A DNA stretch of 64,000 nucleotides, taken from positions 124,001-188,000 of the forward strand of contig NZ_PDHM01000005.1 of NCBI RefSeq assembly GCF_002573715.1, in the 5' to 3' direction. Source of the DNA: Paenibacillus sp. EZ-K15. Its GTDB lineage: Bacteria > Bacillota > Bacilli > Paenibacillales > Paenibacillaceae. This document shows positions 43,629 through 53,197 of the stretch, piece after piece. Made by a program: the position numbers and the translations under genes. Every line of letters begins with the position of its first letter. Position 1 is the stretch's first letter. The notes below the pieces were generated by a model. The model searched no databases. It worked only from the letters and a program-made list of their open reading frames with translations, and had not been told where the DNA came from.

Positions 43629-44451
43629 GACTACTCACCCCTTACTTAAGGTGCTCATGTACTTGCTACTGATTATCGGTGCGGTATTCATGGTGTTCCC
43701 ATTCATATGGATGCTGTCCACGTCGCTGAAAACGGTAGGCGCCATTTCGCAGATGCCGCCGCAGTTAATCCCGAATCCGATGAATTGGGATAACTATGTG
43801 ACGATATGGAATAAAGTCGACTTCGGTCGATACACCCTGAACAGTTTTTTCATCGTCTCGATCGAGATGGTTGGATCCTTGATCTCCTGCGCGTTTGTGG
43901 CCTTTGGACTTGCGATGTTCACCTTCCGGCTGCGGGGGCTCATCTATATGATCATGCTGGCAACCTTAATGATTCCGTCTCAAGTGACCATGATCCCGAC
44001 CTATTTCATCTGGAAGGAATTTGGTGCATTGAATTCGTATTACCCTTTGATCGTGCCCAGCTTTCTGGGCGGGGCGTTCGGTATTTTCCTGATGCATCAG
44101 TTTATCAAATCTTTGCCTAAAGAGCTGTATGAATCGGCTACGATTGATGGCTGCAGCCCGCCGGGCATATTCTTCAGAATTTATTTGCCGCTGTGCAAGC
44201 CTGCGCTGGCGGCGCTAGGGGTATTCACTTTCATGGGAGCGTGGAACAACACGCTGGGACCGCTGATTTATCTGCAAGACAAGGAATTATATACATTGCC
44301 GCTCGGCTTGCTCTACCTGAAATCGGAGAACGTCAACCAAGCGCTGCTGATGGCAGGGGCCGTCATTACGACGCTTCCGGTCGTCATCGTCTATCTGTTT
44401 GCGCAGAAGCAATTTGTTCAGGGTATCGCTTCGACAGGGATGAAGGGCTGA
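43621..44451 (+). CDS. sugar ABC transporter permease (MalG/UgpE-like)
   Basis: Second permease, 276 residues and six predicted helices. The EAA-like loop is LYESATIDGCSPPGIFFRI, and the C-terminus ends KQFVQGIASTGMKG. It overlaps the preceding gene by eight bases, so it is translationally coupled. A ribosome binding site for the first oxidoreductase (AAGGAGG) lies just after the stop. Confidence 0.9.
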   Translation: MTKTTHPLLKVLMYLLLIIGAVFMVFPFIWMLSTSLKTVGAISQMPPQLIPNPMNWDNYVTIWNKVDFGRYTLNSFFIVSIEMVGSLISCAFVAFGLAMFTFRLRGLIYMIMLATLMIPSQVTMIPTYFIWKEFGALNSYYPLIVPSFLGGAFGIFLMHQFIKSLPKELYESATIDGCSPPGIFFRIYLPLCKPALAALGVFTFMGAWNNTLGPLIYLQDKELYTLPLGLLYLKSENVNQALLMAGAVITTLPVVIVYLFAQKQFVQGIASTGMKG

Positions 44452-44467
44452 AGGAGGAACTTACGAC

Positions 44468-45709
44468 ATGAAGAAGTACGTACTGGTCGGCGCTGGGTCA
44501 AGAGCGCTGTATATGTTTGCTAAACCGATGGTAACCGATTGGAAGGGGAGCGTTGCCTTTGAAGGCGTGTATGATGCCAATCCGGTGCGGGCGCGCTTAC
44601 TTAGCGAGGAATGCGGGGGAGTTCCCGTATATGATGATTTCCACGGCATGCTTGCGGCTGTGAAGCCGGATGTTGTCATTGTGGCGAGTACGGATTACAC
44701 GCACCATACCTATATCGTGCAAGCCTTGAGAGCCGGCTGCGACGTTATTAGCGAGAAGCCGATGACGATTGATGAAGATAAATGCCGTGAAATTTTGCAA
44801 GCGGAGCAGGATAGCGGTAAGAGGGTGACGGTTACGTTCAACCTCCGGTTTGCGCCTTATTTTGCGACCGTGAAGGAATTGCTGCTGCAAGGGGTCATCG
44901 GGGATGTCTATCATATTGATCTGGAGTGGTTTCTGGACCGCCGGCATGGCGCGGATTATTTCCGCAGATGGCATGCCGAGATGAAGAACAGCGGCGGACT
45001 GCTGGTTCACAAGTCCACGCATCACTTCGACATCATGAACTGGTGGATGAACAGCCGTCCCGTGGAGGTCCATGCCTTTGGAACGAGACGGGTGTATGGG
45101 GACGATCGGCAGGATCATGGAGAACGATGCCTTACTTGCCATCGGAAAGACGAGTGCGAGTTCTATATGGATATCGAAAAGGATCCGTTTCTTGAAAAAT
45201 ACTATCGCCAGGCGGAAGAAGCGGACGGATATTTCCGGGACCGGTGCCTGTTTGACAGCCGGATCGACATTTATGACACGATGTCGGTCAATGTCCGGTA
45301 TGACAATAATGCGATGCTGACCTATTCCCTCGTCGCCTATAGCCCTTATGAGGGCTGGCGCGCTGCGATCAACGGCAGCAAAGGCCGGATCGAGGTCTCG
45401 AATGTATACAGCAACGCGGATATGAAGCAAGGGGAAGCGAGCAGGATTCATATCTTCAGAACCGATGGCACGGAAGAGGTGGTCGAGGTCAATACATCGG
45501 CCGCCGGTCATGGCGGCGGGGATGCAAAGCTGCGCAAGGCGCTGTTCGAAGGCGGAATCGAAGATCCTCTAGGTCAACAAGCCGATAGCTCGGTAGGCGC
45601 CGAATCCCTTCTGATTGGTGCCACAGCCAATCGTTCCATTGCCGAAGGCCGGGCGATGAAGCTTCCGGACGTTTCGCCGAAGTTCGTCAACGGGAGTTCA
45701 TCGAGATGA
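44468..45709 (+). CDS. Gfo/Idh/MocA family oxidoreductase with cysteine cluster (paralogue 1)
   Basis: NAD(P)-dependent sugar oxidoreductase of 413 residues. The Rossmann motif is VLVGAGSRA near the N-terminus. The family catalytic motif EKP sits at 96-98 (catalytic Lys97), and a His-rich HKSTHHFDIMNW stretch near 181-192 holds the likely catalytic His. An unusual cluster C221, C224, C230 and C260 lies beyond the catalytic core, shared in kind with the paralogue at 47897. The stop overlaps the start of the hydrolase gene (ATGA). It could oxidise a sugar hydroxyl or take part in redox-type glycoside cleavage; neither is proven. Confidence 0.88.
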   Translation: MKKYVLVGAGSRALYMFAKPMVTDWKGSVAFEGVYDANPVRARLLSEECGGVPVYDDFHGMLAAVKPDVVIVASTDYTHHTYIVQALRAGCDVISEKPMTIDEDKCREILQAEQDSGKRVTVTFNLRFAPYFATVKELLLQGVIGDVYHIDLEWFLDRRHGADYFRRWHAEMKNSGGLLVHKSTHHFDIMNWWMNSRPVEVHAFGTRRVYGDDRQDHGERCLTCHRKDECEFYMDIEKDPFLEKYYRQAEEADGYFRDRCLFDSRIDIYDTMSVNVRYDNNAMLTYSLVAYSPYEGWRAAINGSKGRIEVSNVYSNADMKQGEASRIHIFRTDGTEEVVEVNTSAAGHGGGDAKLRKALFEGGIEDPLGQQADSSVGAESLLIGATANRSIAEGRAMKLPDVSPKFVNGSSSR

Positions 45710-47904
45710 ACAGCGTTCAGGAACTGGAGCAGTATATCTGCACATTATACGACACGAGGGATCAGTTGAAGACGCATGTGTTTGAACGTTCCGATGCCGC
45801 TTTTGCCGCCGGGGATGCCATTCGGGATGCCATCGTCACGCCCGAGGCGGCGAGAAAGCGGCAGGAGGAGATCAGGGGGGCTTTCCTGAGGTCCATCGGC
45901 GGTCTTCCCGATGCGTTTGCGAACCCGGAAAGGGAGGAAGGGCCGGCTTTCGGGGAGAGGGTACAGCGTGGTGTTTCTTTGCCGAATGTATACACGACCA
46001 AGGCGGCAGGGCGAATCAGTACAAAGGCAGAAGGGACTTCAGAGGGCGCGTCGCTCGTCAGGCTCCGTTCCGGGCGCGCAGTGGGAGAAACAGGTAATGA
46101 TGGAGCGCAAGCCAAACATCAGCCTCCGCTTAATGCATATACGACGGGTGTCGTTAGCGGAGCCGGCTTTCAGGTGGAGAAGGTCGTGTTCGAGTCTAGT
46201 CCAGGGTATTGGGTCACCTCGAATCTGTACCTGCCCAACCACCGGGAAGAACGTTCCGCGGCCGTCCTGTTTCTGAGCGGACACGAGCAGGGGGCGAAGC
46301 ATGATGCCTATTATCAGCGCGTAATCCAGCACTTCGTCCGGGCGGGCATGATCGTGCTGGCCATCGATCCGATCGGGCAGGGCGAACGCCTTAGCCTTCA
46401 TGATTTCGAGGATCGGGTAGGGAGCGTCATATGGGGAACGAAGGAGCATCAGCAATACGGCGTTCAGTGCCATATGCTCGGCGACAGCGTAGCCCGTTAT
46501 TTCGTTCACGATGCCATGCGTGCCATCGACTACTTATGCGAGCGGCCCGAGGTCGATCCGTCGCGGATCGGCGTAACGGGAAACTCCGGCGGCGGAACGC
46601 AGACGGCCATGATGATGGTCTGCGATGAACGCATTGCGGCGGCGGCTCCGGCCACCTTCATCATGAACCGGCAGCTGTATCTGCATGCCGGCGGCGTACA
46701 GGATGCCGAGCAGGTATGGCCGGGTCTGTCTGGGCTGGGCTACGACCATGAGGATCTGCTCATCGCTTTTGCGCCGAAGCCGCTGATCGTGCTGGCGGCG
46801 GAATACGATTTCTTCCCGATCGAAGGCACGCGGCGCACCGTTGATCGCTGCAGACGCTTCTGGGAGCTGCTGGGTCATCCAGGGGACCTGCGGCTTGTAA
46901 CCGATGCCTCGACGCACCGCTATACGGACCGGCTGGCCGAGGCGGCGGCGGCTTTTTTCGTCCGGCATCTTGAGGTGAAGGTTGCCGCCAGTCATGCAGT
47001 GAAGATAGAGGCACTTCCGCCGGAACAACTGTGGTGCAGCCCCAGCGGTCAGCTGTACCGGGATCAGGTGGGTGCAAGATCGATCCGGGACTTCAATGCC
47101 GATCGCTGCGACCAATTGGCCGCAGCCCGGTCGCTGCTGCCGACGCAGCAAAGACAGGATCGAGCAAGGCAGTGGCTACAGGAGAGAATCTACGCCTCCC
47201 GCAAGCCTTGCGAATTGAACCCGCGCATCATTCGGTTGGGCGCATTGGAGGGCCTTGAGGCTGATTATCGCCTGTGGTGGTCACAGGAAGGCATCATGAA
47301 CAGCGGTTATGTATTCCGACTGGCCGAGGATATAACCGAACGAAAGCAGCCGCTGACCGTTGCGGTTTGGCGGGGAGGGACCCGGCGGTTGAAGGATCAC
47401 TGGGCCTGGATTCAGGAGACCTGTCAATCCGGCCGCGCCGTACTGGTGCTGAATACGTCCGGGGTCGGTCCTCATGAGCCTTATCCGATATACGAAAAAC
47501 CTGCGCATTCCTATTTTGGCGTGCTGCATAAGCTTGCCGATGATTTGATCTGGCTCGGGGACAGTCTGGCTGCGCTGCGCACGTACGATGTCCTCCGATG
47601 CATGGAGGTCGTCTCCCACTTTGATGAGTGGCAGGGGGGAGCGATCCCGTTCTATACCGTGGGTCGGGAAGGGCTTTACGTGCAGCTTGCCGCGGAGATT
47701 GACCGAAGAATCGGTGCGATCACGGCCATTCATCCTTTGAGCAGCGCAGCCGATCTGGTCAGGGAACGGCAGCTTGAGGAGGAAGAAGCGATGAGCATTG
47801 TGTTTCCCGGCATTTTGAAGGTGCTTGATCCCTCCGAGCTGAACGAATCGTGGGGAGTATATCGCGGGCAACTAGAGGGAAAGGAAGTGGAAGGACATGA
47901 GTAA
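45706..47904 (+). CDS. two-domain alpha/beta hydrolase (acetylxylan esterase-like)
   Basis: Cytoplasmic 732-residue protein. The N-terminal hydrolase domain (about 145-425) has the nucleophile motif GVTGNSGGGTQ, a likely catalytic Asp in AAEYDFFPIEG, and His in DASTHRYTDR. This resembles large acetylxylan esterase-like enzymes. The remaining roughly 300 residues look like a second hydrolase fold (VAVWRGGTRRLKDHW, TSGVGPHEPYP) but without a clear Gly-x-Ser-x-Gly nucleophile, so it is probably inactive or a dimerisation part. No signal peptide is present. Residues about 100-145 are low-complexity and variable. A role in removing acyl groups from imported amino sugars is inferred from the neighbouring nagA and importer. 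Confidence 0.75.
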   Translation: MNSVQELEQYICTLYDTRDQLKTHVFERSDAAFAAGDAIRDAIVTPEAARKRQEEIRGAFLRSIGGLPDAFANPEREEGPAFGERVQRGVSLPNVYTTKAAGRISTKAEGTSEGASLVRLRSGRAVGETGNDGAQAKHQPPLNAYTTGVVSGAGFQVEKVVFESSPGYWVTSNLYLPNHREERSAAVLFLSGHEQGAKHDAYYQRVIQHFVRAGMIVLAIDPIGQGERLSLHDFEDRVGSVIWGTKEHQQYGVQCHMLGDSVARYFVHDAMRAIDYLCERPEVDPSRIGVTGNSGGGTQTAMMMVCDERIAAAAPATFIMNRQLYLHAGGVQDAEQVWPGLSGLGYDHEDLLIAFAPKPLIVLAAEYDFFPIEGTRRTVDRCRRFWELLGHPGDLRLVTDASTHRYTDRLAEAAAAFFVRHLEVKVAASHAVKIEALPPEQLWCSPSGQLYRDQVGARSIRDFNADRCDQLAAARSLLPTQQRQDRARQWLQERIYASRKPCELNPRIIRLGALEGLEADYRLWWSQEGIMNSGYVFRLAEDITERKQPLTVAVWRGGTRRLKDHWAWIQETCQSGRAVLVLNTSGVGPHEPYPIYEKPAHSYFGVLHKLADDLIWLGDSLAALRTYDVLRCMEVVSHFDEWQGGAIPFYTVGREGLYVQLAAEIDRRIGAITAIHPLSSAADLVRERQLEEEEAMSIVFPGILKVLDPSELNESWGVYRGQLEGKEVEGHE

Positions 47905-49171
47905 ACCAAAACCATTAACGGTCACGCTGGTCGGAGCCGGCCTTCGCGGCATGATATATAGCGGTTATGCGCTCCAGCGACCTGAGGAGATGCAGATTGT
48001 TGCCGTTGCCGATCCGGATGAGGTGCGGCGAAGCCGCTGCCAAGCGAAGTACGGGATAGCGGATGAGCGATGCTTTACGAGCTGGGATGAGCTTTTTGCC
48101 GGGCCCCGTCAATCGGATGCGGTCTTCATCTGCACGAGGGATCGGGACCATTATGAGCCGACGATGAAGGCGCTGGCCGCCGGGTACCATGTGCTGTTGG
48201 AAAAGCCCATGTCGCCGGAATGGCAGGAATGCATCGATATGGGTCGGCAGGCAGAAGATTACGACCGTACATTAACGATTTGCCATGTTCTCCGTTATGC
48301 GCCTTTTTTCCAAGAGCTTAAACGTTTGATTGATGAAGGGCGGATCGGTCGTCTGATGTCGATCCAGCACAATGAGAACGTCGGCTACTGGCACCAGGCA
48401 CACTCGTACGTGCGGGGATATTTCAATAACAGCGAGTCATCCAGCCCGATGATTCTGGCCAAATCCTGTCACGACCTCGACATTATGCAATGGCTGGCGG
48501 GAGGACAATGCCTGAGCGTTGCCTCCTATGGCCACCTGTCTCATTTTCGTCCGGAATCAGCTCCGCCCGGCGCGCCGAAGCGCTGCCTGGATGGATGCCC
48601 GGTATCCCATGAATGCCAGTACTATGCGCCGAATACGTATCTGATCGAGAATGCGGGTTGGAAGGGCGAGGCGGCGAGCAACGATCCGAGTTACGAAGCG
48701 CGTTACCAAGCAATGTTGGAGGGTCCTTTTGGCCGGTGCGTGTACCATTGCGATAACGATGTCGTGGATCACCAGGTCGTCAGCATGGAATTCGAGCATG
48801 ACATTACGGCGGTGTTCACGATGAGCGCGTTCACGGAGAAATGCAACCGTACCATCAAGCTTATGGGGACTGAGGGCGAGATTCGGGCCACGATGGAAAC
48901 CAACGAAATCGAGATCCGCCGCTTTGGCAGCGGCAAGCAGGAAATGATCCAACTCGTCGATCCGGAAGGACATGTAGGACATGGAGGCGGGGATATGCGC
49001 TTAATTGAGGATTTTGTGAAGTCGGTCAGATCCCAGGGGCAGCATAACAGCTCAACTTCTGCCCAAGCGTCGATACAGAGTCATCTGATGGCCTTTGCCG
49101 CCGAGCGTTCCCGCGTAGAGAAACGCATGGTGAGGCTGGAGGAATTTATGAATAGCGACGTTCTGGCTTAA
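47897..49171 (+). CDS. Gfo/Idh/MocA family oxidoreductase with cysteine cluster (paralogue 2)
   Basis: Second NAD(P)-dependent oxidoreductase, 424 residues. The Rossmann motif is LVGAGLRGMI, EKP is at 102-104 and the AKSCHDLDIMQW region (188-199) holds the likely catalytic His. Cysteines 230, 234, 240, 281 and 285 form a cluster comparable to paralogue 1 but spaced differently. It overlaps the hydrolase gene by eight bases. Two different Gfo-type enzymes in one operon suggest successive oxidation and reduction of the same substrate, which is an inference. Confidence 0.88.
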   Translation: MSKPKPLTVTLVGAGLRGMIYSGYALQRPEEMQIVAVADPDEVRRSRCQAKYGIADERCFTSWDELFAGPRQSDAVFICTRDRDHYEPTMKALAAGYHVLLEKPMSPEWQECIDMGRQAEDYDRTLTICHVLRYAPFFQELKRLIDEGRIGRLMSIQHNENVGYWHQAHSYVRGYFNNSESSSPMILAKSCHDLDIMQWLAGGQCLSVASYGHLSHFRPESAPPGAPKRCLDGCPVSHECQYYAPNTYLIENAGWKGEAASNDPSYEARYQAMLEGPFGRCVYHCDNDVVDHQVVSMEFEHDITAVFTMSAFTEKCNRTIKLMGTEGEIRATMETNEIEIRRFGSGKQEMIQLVDPEGHVGHGGGDMRLIEDFVKSVRSQGQHNSSTSAQASIQSHLMAFAAERSRVEKRMVRLEEFMNSDVLA

Positions 49172-49207
49172 ATTTACAAAGCTGTACAACAAGGAGGAAT
49201 TATCATT

Positions 49208-49945
49208 ATGCAATTGAACATATTGGAACATGCGGATCAAGCAGGTTTGGAGGCAGCCCGCGCTTGCGAGGCGATTCTCCGCGACACGATCGCGGAAAAA
49301 GGAAAAGCGCGCATCGTCCTGTCAACGGGCGCGTCGCAGTTTGAGTTTTTGTCGCACTTCGTGAAGCTGAATATGGAATGGGAACGAATCGAGATGTTCC
49401 ATTTGGATGAATATATCGCGTTGCCGGAATCTCACCCCGCGAGCTTCCGTAAGTACTTGAAGGAGCGTTTCCTGAAATATGCGAACGTCGGCCAGGCATG
49501 GCTCATTGACGGGGAAGGAGATCCTGAGGAAACGGTGAAGCGGTTGAATGAAGAGATTGCCAAGGCTTCTGTGGATCTGGCCCTGATCGGCATTGGGGAA
49601 AATGCGCATATTGCCTTTAATGATCCGCCGGCCGATTTTGATAATGAGTTGCCTTATACGATCGTGAATCTCAGCGATACGTGCAAGAGCCAGCAGGTAA
49701 GGGAAGGCTGGTTTGCATCGGATGAGGAAGTGCCCAAACAGGCGATTACGATGACGGTCAAGCAAATTTTGAAGAGCCGCCATATCGTCTCGGTCGTGCC
49801 TCATCAGGCGAAAGCGGCTGCCATTCAGAATACCATTCAAGGCGCGGTGGACAACCGGGTGCCAGCTACCATCTTGAAGACGCATCCCAGCTGGATGCTA
49901 TATCTGGATAAAGCATCGGCAGCGCCGATTTATCAATGGGCGTAG
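49208..49945 (+). CDS. NagB-like glucosamine-6-phosphate deaminase homologue with altered active-site residues
   Basis: 245-residue protein of the NagB/6-phosphogluconolactonase fold. FHLDEYIALPESHPASF keeps the first conserved Asp. The second motif reads GIGENAHIAFNDPPADF, where classical NagB has Gly-x-Gly-x-Asp-Gly-His-Ile-Ala-Phe-Asn-Glu: the Asp (E. coli D141) is Asn and the Glu (E148) is Asp, while His143 is kept. The deaminase role (glucosamine 6-phosphate to fructose 6-phosphate and ammonia) fits its place before nagA, but the changed residues leave room for another substrate. AAGGAGG precedes the ATG. Confidence 0.8.
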   Translation: MQLNILEHADQAGLEAARACEAILRDTIAEKGKARIVLSTGASQFEFLSHFVKLNMEWERIEMFHLDEYIALPESHPASFRKYLKERFLKYANVGQAWLIDGEGDPEETVKRLNEEIAKASVDLALIGIGENAHIAFNDPPADFDNELPYTIVNLSDTCKSQQVREGWFASDEEVPKQAITMTVKQILKSRHIVSVVPHQAKAAAIQNTIQGAVDNRVPATILKTHPSWMLYLDKASAAPIYQWA

Positions 49946-49959
49946 TTAGGGGGACGCCT

Positions 49960-51120
49960 ATGTTGTGGCGCGGAAAGCTCCCGCATACCGATGAGCCGGT
50001 AGAGGTAGAAGCGTATGACGGACGGATCACGGCTATCCGACGGTTGGGACAGGACGATAAGACAGCGGCGTTACCCTGGATCAGCAGCGGCTGGATCGAT
50101 GTGCAGGTTAACGGCTTCGGCGGATACGATTTGAATGGAACCGTGACGTCGCCGAGCGATATTGAAGGCGTGACGCGGGCGCTGCATCGGCGAGGGGTGG
50201 CCTCATACTTGCCGACGGTCATCACGGGCAGTTATGACCGGATGCGTCAAGCATTTAGTGGGTTGTCCCGGTATGTCCAGTCCAGGGAGTTCGGAAGTGT
50301 CTCTATTGCCGGTATTCATATGGAAGGTCCATATCTATCCGGTGAAGACGGCAGTCGAGGGGCGCATCCGAGGGAGTATATCCGGAATCCGGATTGGGAT
50401 GAGTTTCAGCGGCTCCAGGATGCGGCTGGCGGGCTTATCCGGATGGTGACGCTCGCGCCGGAGCGCGAAGGCTCGGTTCCTTTTATAGAGAAGTTAGTCA
50501 AGGCGGGCGTGGTTGTGGCGATCGGGCATACGATGGCTACAGGGGAGCAGATCGATCGGGCGGTGCAGGCAGGGGCGACGGTATCGACTCATCTGGGGAA
50601 CGGTTCACAGACCGTTCTGCCGCGCCACCCTAACTATATCTGGCATCAGTTGGCGGACGACCGGTTATGGGCAACTTTTATACCGGACGGTCACCATCTG
50701 GCGCCCCCTGTGCTGAAAGCGATGCTGCGGGCGAAACGGGACAAAGCGCTGCTTGTCAGCGATGCCGTCATGTTCGGCGGCATGGCTCCCGGACGGTACA
50801 GCAGCCTCATCGGAGGCGTGGTCGAGCTGACGGCAGACGGGCGCCTGTATACGGTAGAGAATCCGGCGATACTGGCCGGATCCGCTTCTTCGCTGGACGT
50901 TGGCATTGCGAATGCGATCCGCTATACGGATATGACGCTGGCGGAAGCGGTAAGCGCGGTCACCATCCGCCCGGCTGTGGTACTGGCTATGCCGCAATTG
51001 GGCGAACTGGCGATCGGGAACCCGGCGAACTTGACGCTGTTCGACTGCGATTCAGACGGATCGGGTATGGCTGTCCGGGAGACTGTTGTGGCGGGCGAGA
51101 CGGTGTACGGTCCTGTTTGA
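49960..51120 (+). CDS. nagA: N-acetylglucosamine-6-phosphate deacetylase
   Basis: Amidohydrolase-fold deacetylase of 386 residues. The metal and substrate motifs are present: GWIDVQVNGFGGYDLN, HMEGPYLS, IGHTMATGEQ, STHLGNG and VSDAVMFGGM. It removes acetate from N-acetylglucosamine 6-phosphate, feeding the NagB step. The start at 49960 follows GGGGGA; an ATG at 49936 overlaps nagB and is less likely. It is the last gene of the LacI-controlled operon, closed by a bidirectional terminator. Confidence 0.9.
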   Translation: MLWRGKLPHTDEPVEVEAYDGRITAIRRLGQDDKTAALPWISSGWIDVQVNGFGGYDLNGTVTSPSDIEGVTRALHRRGVASYLPTVITGSYDRMRQAFSGLSRYVQSREFGSVSIAGIHMEGPYLSGEDGSRGAHPREYIRNPDWDEFQRLQDAAGGLIRMVTLAPEREGSVPFIEKLVKAGVVVAIGHTMATGEQIDRAVQAGATVSTHLGNGSQTVLPRHPNYIWHQLADDRLWATFIPDGHHLAPPVLKAMLRAKRDKALLVSDAVMFGGMAPGRYSSLIGGVVELTADGRLYTVENPAILAGSASSLDVGIANAIRYTDMTLAEAVSAVTIRPAVVLAMPQLGELAIGNPANLTLFDCDSDGSGMAVRETVVAGETVYGPV

Positions 51121-51132
51121 TGAACCAATACA

Positions 51133-51190
51133 AAAAACCATCCTTATGCGAGCGATCATTGCCTTAGCTCGTACAGGGATGGTTTTTCTT
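51133..51190. terminator. bidirectional terminator between nagA and the S9 peptidase gene
   Basis: AAAAACCATCC pairs with GGATGGTTTTT around a large loop. T/A runs flank both ends, serving the two convergent genes. Confidence 0.8.
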
Positions 51191-51196
51191 ATATTT

Positions 51197-53197
51197 TTAT
51201 TTTTCGATATGCTCCACAAACCAACGGACGATATGACTCAAGCGTTTCACCCGCAGATGCGGGTGGCCGCTTCGGGACAAGTTGTGATCTGCGCCAGGGA
51301 AACGGATGAACTGAGCTTCCCGGCCGAGTCGCTTCAAAGCGATAAACAGCTGTTCTCCCTGTTCGATCGGGCAGCGGAGATCCTGTTCTCCGTGAAGGAT
51401 GAGAAGCGGCGTATGGACGTCCTTCACGTAAGCGAGCGGGGAATGCTTCCACAGCTTCTCCAGATCGTCCCACGGATTGCCCCAGATCTGATCCTGCGTA
51501 AAGGTGTAGCCGATATCGCTGACGCCGTAGAAGGAGATCCAGTTCGATATCGAGCGCTGGGTTACCGCTGCCTGGAACCGGTCGGTATGACCGACGATCC
51601 AGTTGGTCATGAAGCCGCCGTAGCTGCCGCCAGTTACGCCAAGGCGGGAGGCATCGACATAGGTGTAGGTATCCAGAACATAATCTACAGCTTCCATCAG
51701 ATCCTGGTAATCCCGTCCGCCGTAATCGCCTCTAACGGTATTGACGTGTACCTGACCGTACCCGTGGCCACCCCGAGGGTTGGTGTAGAATACCGCATAA
51801 CCGGCTGCAGCAAGCAGCTGGAACTCATGCATGAACGTATGTCCGTACATGGCTTGCGGACCGCCGTGAATCTCAAGCACGGCTGGGACCTTGGTGCCTT
51901 CCGTGAAGCCGGCAGGCTTCATGATCCACCCTTGAATCGGCCAGCCGTCCGACGTCCGGAACGTAAAGGACTCCGGCGTGCTTAACGTAAGCTCGTTCCA
52001 CAGCTCCTTGTTGCAGTTTGTCAGACGCTTCTCCTCGTTCTTAGCGATAGAGAAGCTGAACAGATCGCCAGGCTGCAGCGGGTCGGCAGCGGCGAACACC
52101 ACGTTTTCCTCCGGTGTCAGAGCGAATTGGTACACCTCGCGTTCGCCCGATACCACCAGCTCGTAGGATGAACCGTCCAGAGCAAAACGTCCAATATGAA
52201 CGCCACCATCCTGGCTGAGCTGGATGTATACGGATTGGCCGTCCTTACTGAACTGAGGAGGCGTTCCGGCTCCGGCTCTCATGTCGCTGACCGCGGCGTG
52301 CCCCAGCTGAATATCCATGTCCGTGAAGAGCACGCGGGATTCTCCGCCCGATAGCGGAACCAGGTGGATTTTGGTCAGCGTGGCAAAACCGCAGCTGAGA
52401 TCGCTAGCAAGCATGAGCATATACTGCCCGTCCGGGGTGAATGCAATGGAGCCGATCGAGAGGGTTCCATCCGTCAATTCGGTTACGGATCCGCTATCGA
52501 GGTCCATGACAAACACATCGCCCGTCAAACGAAAATCCGGATCCGGGAATTGTTCCGTCGCAAGGCTGTTGCTGTATGCGATGCGGGTGCCGTCCGGCGA
52601 CCAGGCGAAGGCATATACATCAAAATCTCCTTCCGTAATTTGCTTGCATTCTTCCGTTGCCGGATTTACGAGGTATAGATGATGCCGACGTTCATTCCAC
52701 AATCCTGCGCCATCGGCTTTATATTTAATGCGATTAATGATTTTTTCCTCAGGGAGCTTGTTTTTGTCGTCTTTGTCTGATTCATCGCTTTCCGTAGATT
52801 CGGCTGCTTCCGCCTCGCTTCTAACAAGCAGGCGTGCGCTATCCGGGGACCATTTAAAAGTGCTGACACCGTGCTTCATGTCGGTAACCGGCCTTGCTTC
52901 CCCGCCGTTGGCAGGCATGATCCATACCTGCGGCTTATCGCCCTTTTTGCGCAAGAAAGCAAGCTCCGACCCGTCAGGGGACCAAGCGGGTGCTGCATCC
53001 GCCTCGCCGGACGTGAAGGGAACATCCTGGTCTCCTTCTGCAGGAAGCAGGCGGATATGGGAACGGTAACCGTCGTACTTTTCGCTGACGGATTTATGTA
53101 CATAGGCTATGGCTCCACTAGCTGGAGATACGACAGGGTCATTCACCCAGTGCATCCGGTACAAATCCTCTGGCGTTATGAGTCGCTTATCAGTCAT
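51197..53197 (-). CDS. prolyl oligopeptidase family S9 peptidase (YuxL-like)
   Basis: Cytoplasmic serine peptidase of 666 residues. The N-terminal seven-bladed propeller (about 20-410) shows repeated WSPDG and TPDG motifs. The alpha/beta-hydrolase domain has the nucleophile in [14 protein letters not shown], Asp in [12 protein letters not shown] and His in [12 protein letters not shown]. The architecture matches acylaminoacyl peptidases such as Bacillus YuxL, which trim small or N-acylated peptides. AGGAGGA precedes the ATG. It is divergent from the nitroreductase at 53501. Confidence 0.9.
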   Translation of the reverse strand: MTDKRLITPEDLYRMHWVNDPVVSPASGAIAYVHKSVSEKYDGYRSHIRLLPAEGDQDVPFTSGEADAAPAWSPDGSELAFLRKKGDKPQVWIMPANGGEARPVTDMKHGVSTFKWSPDSARLLVRSEAEAAESTESDESDKDDKNKLPEEKIINRIKYKADGAGLWNERRHHLYLVNPATEECKQITEGDFDVYAFAWSPDGTRIAYSNSLATEQFPDPDFRLTGDVFVMDLDSGSVTELTDGTLSIGSIAFTPDGQYMLMLASDLSCGFATLTKIHLVPLSGGESRVLFTDMDIQLGHAAVSDMRAGAGTPPQFSKDGQSVYIQLSQDGGVHIGRFALDGSSYELVVSGEREVYQFALTPEENVVFAAADPLQPGDLFSFSIAKNEEKRLTNCNKELWNELTLSTPESFTFRTSDGWPIQGWIMKPAGFTEGTKVPAVLEIHGGPQAMYGHTFMHEFQLLAAAGYAVFYTNPRGGHGYGQVHVNTVRGDYGGRDYQDLMEAVDYVLDTYTYVDASRLGVTGGSYGGFMTNWIVGHTDRFQAAVTQRSISNWISFYGVSDIGYTFTQDQIWGNPWDDLEKLWKHSPLAYVKDVHTPLLILHGEQDLRCPIEQGEQLFIALKRLGREAQFIRFPGADHNLSRSGHPHLRVKRLSHIVRWFVEHIEK

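Noticed and set aside
51086..51985. 299-codon plus-strand open frame over the S9 peptidase
   Set aside because: The minus-strand peptidase has an intact catalytic triad and ribosome site; this frame also crosses the nagA terminator.
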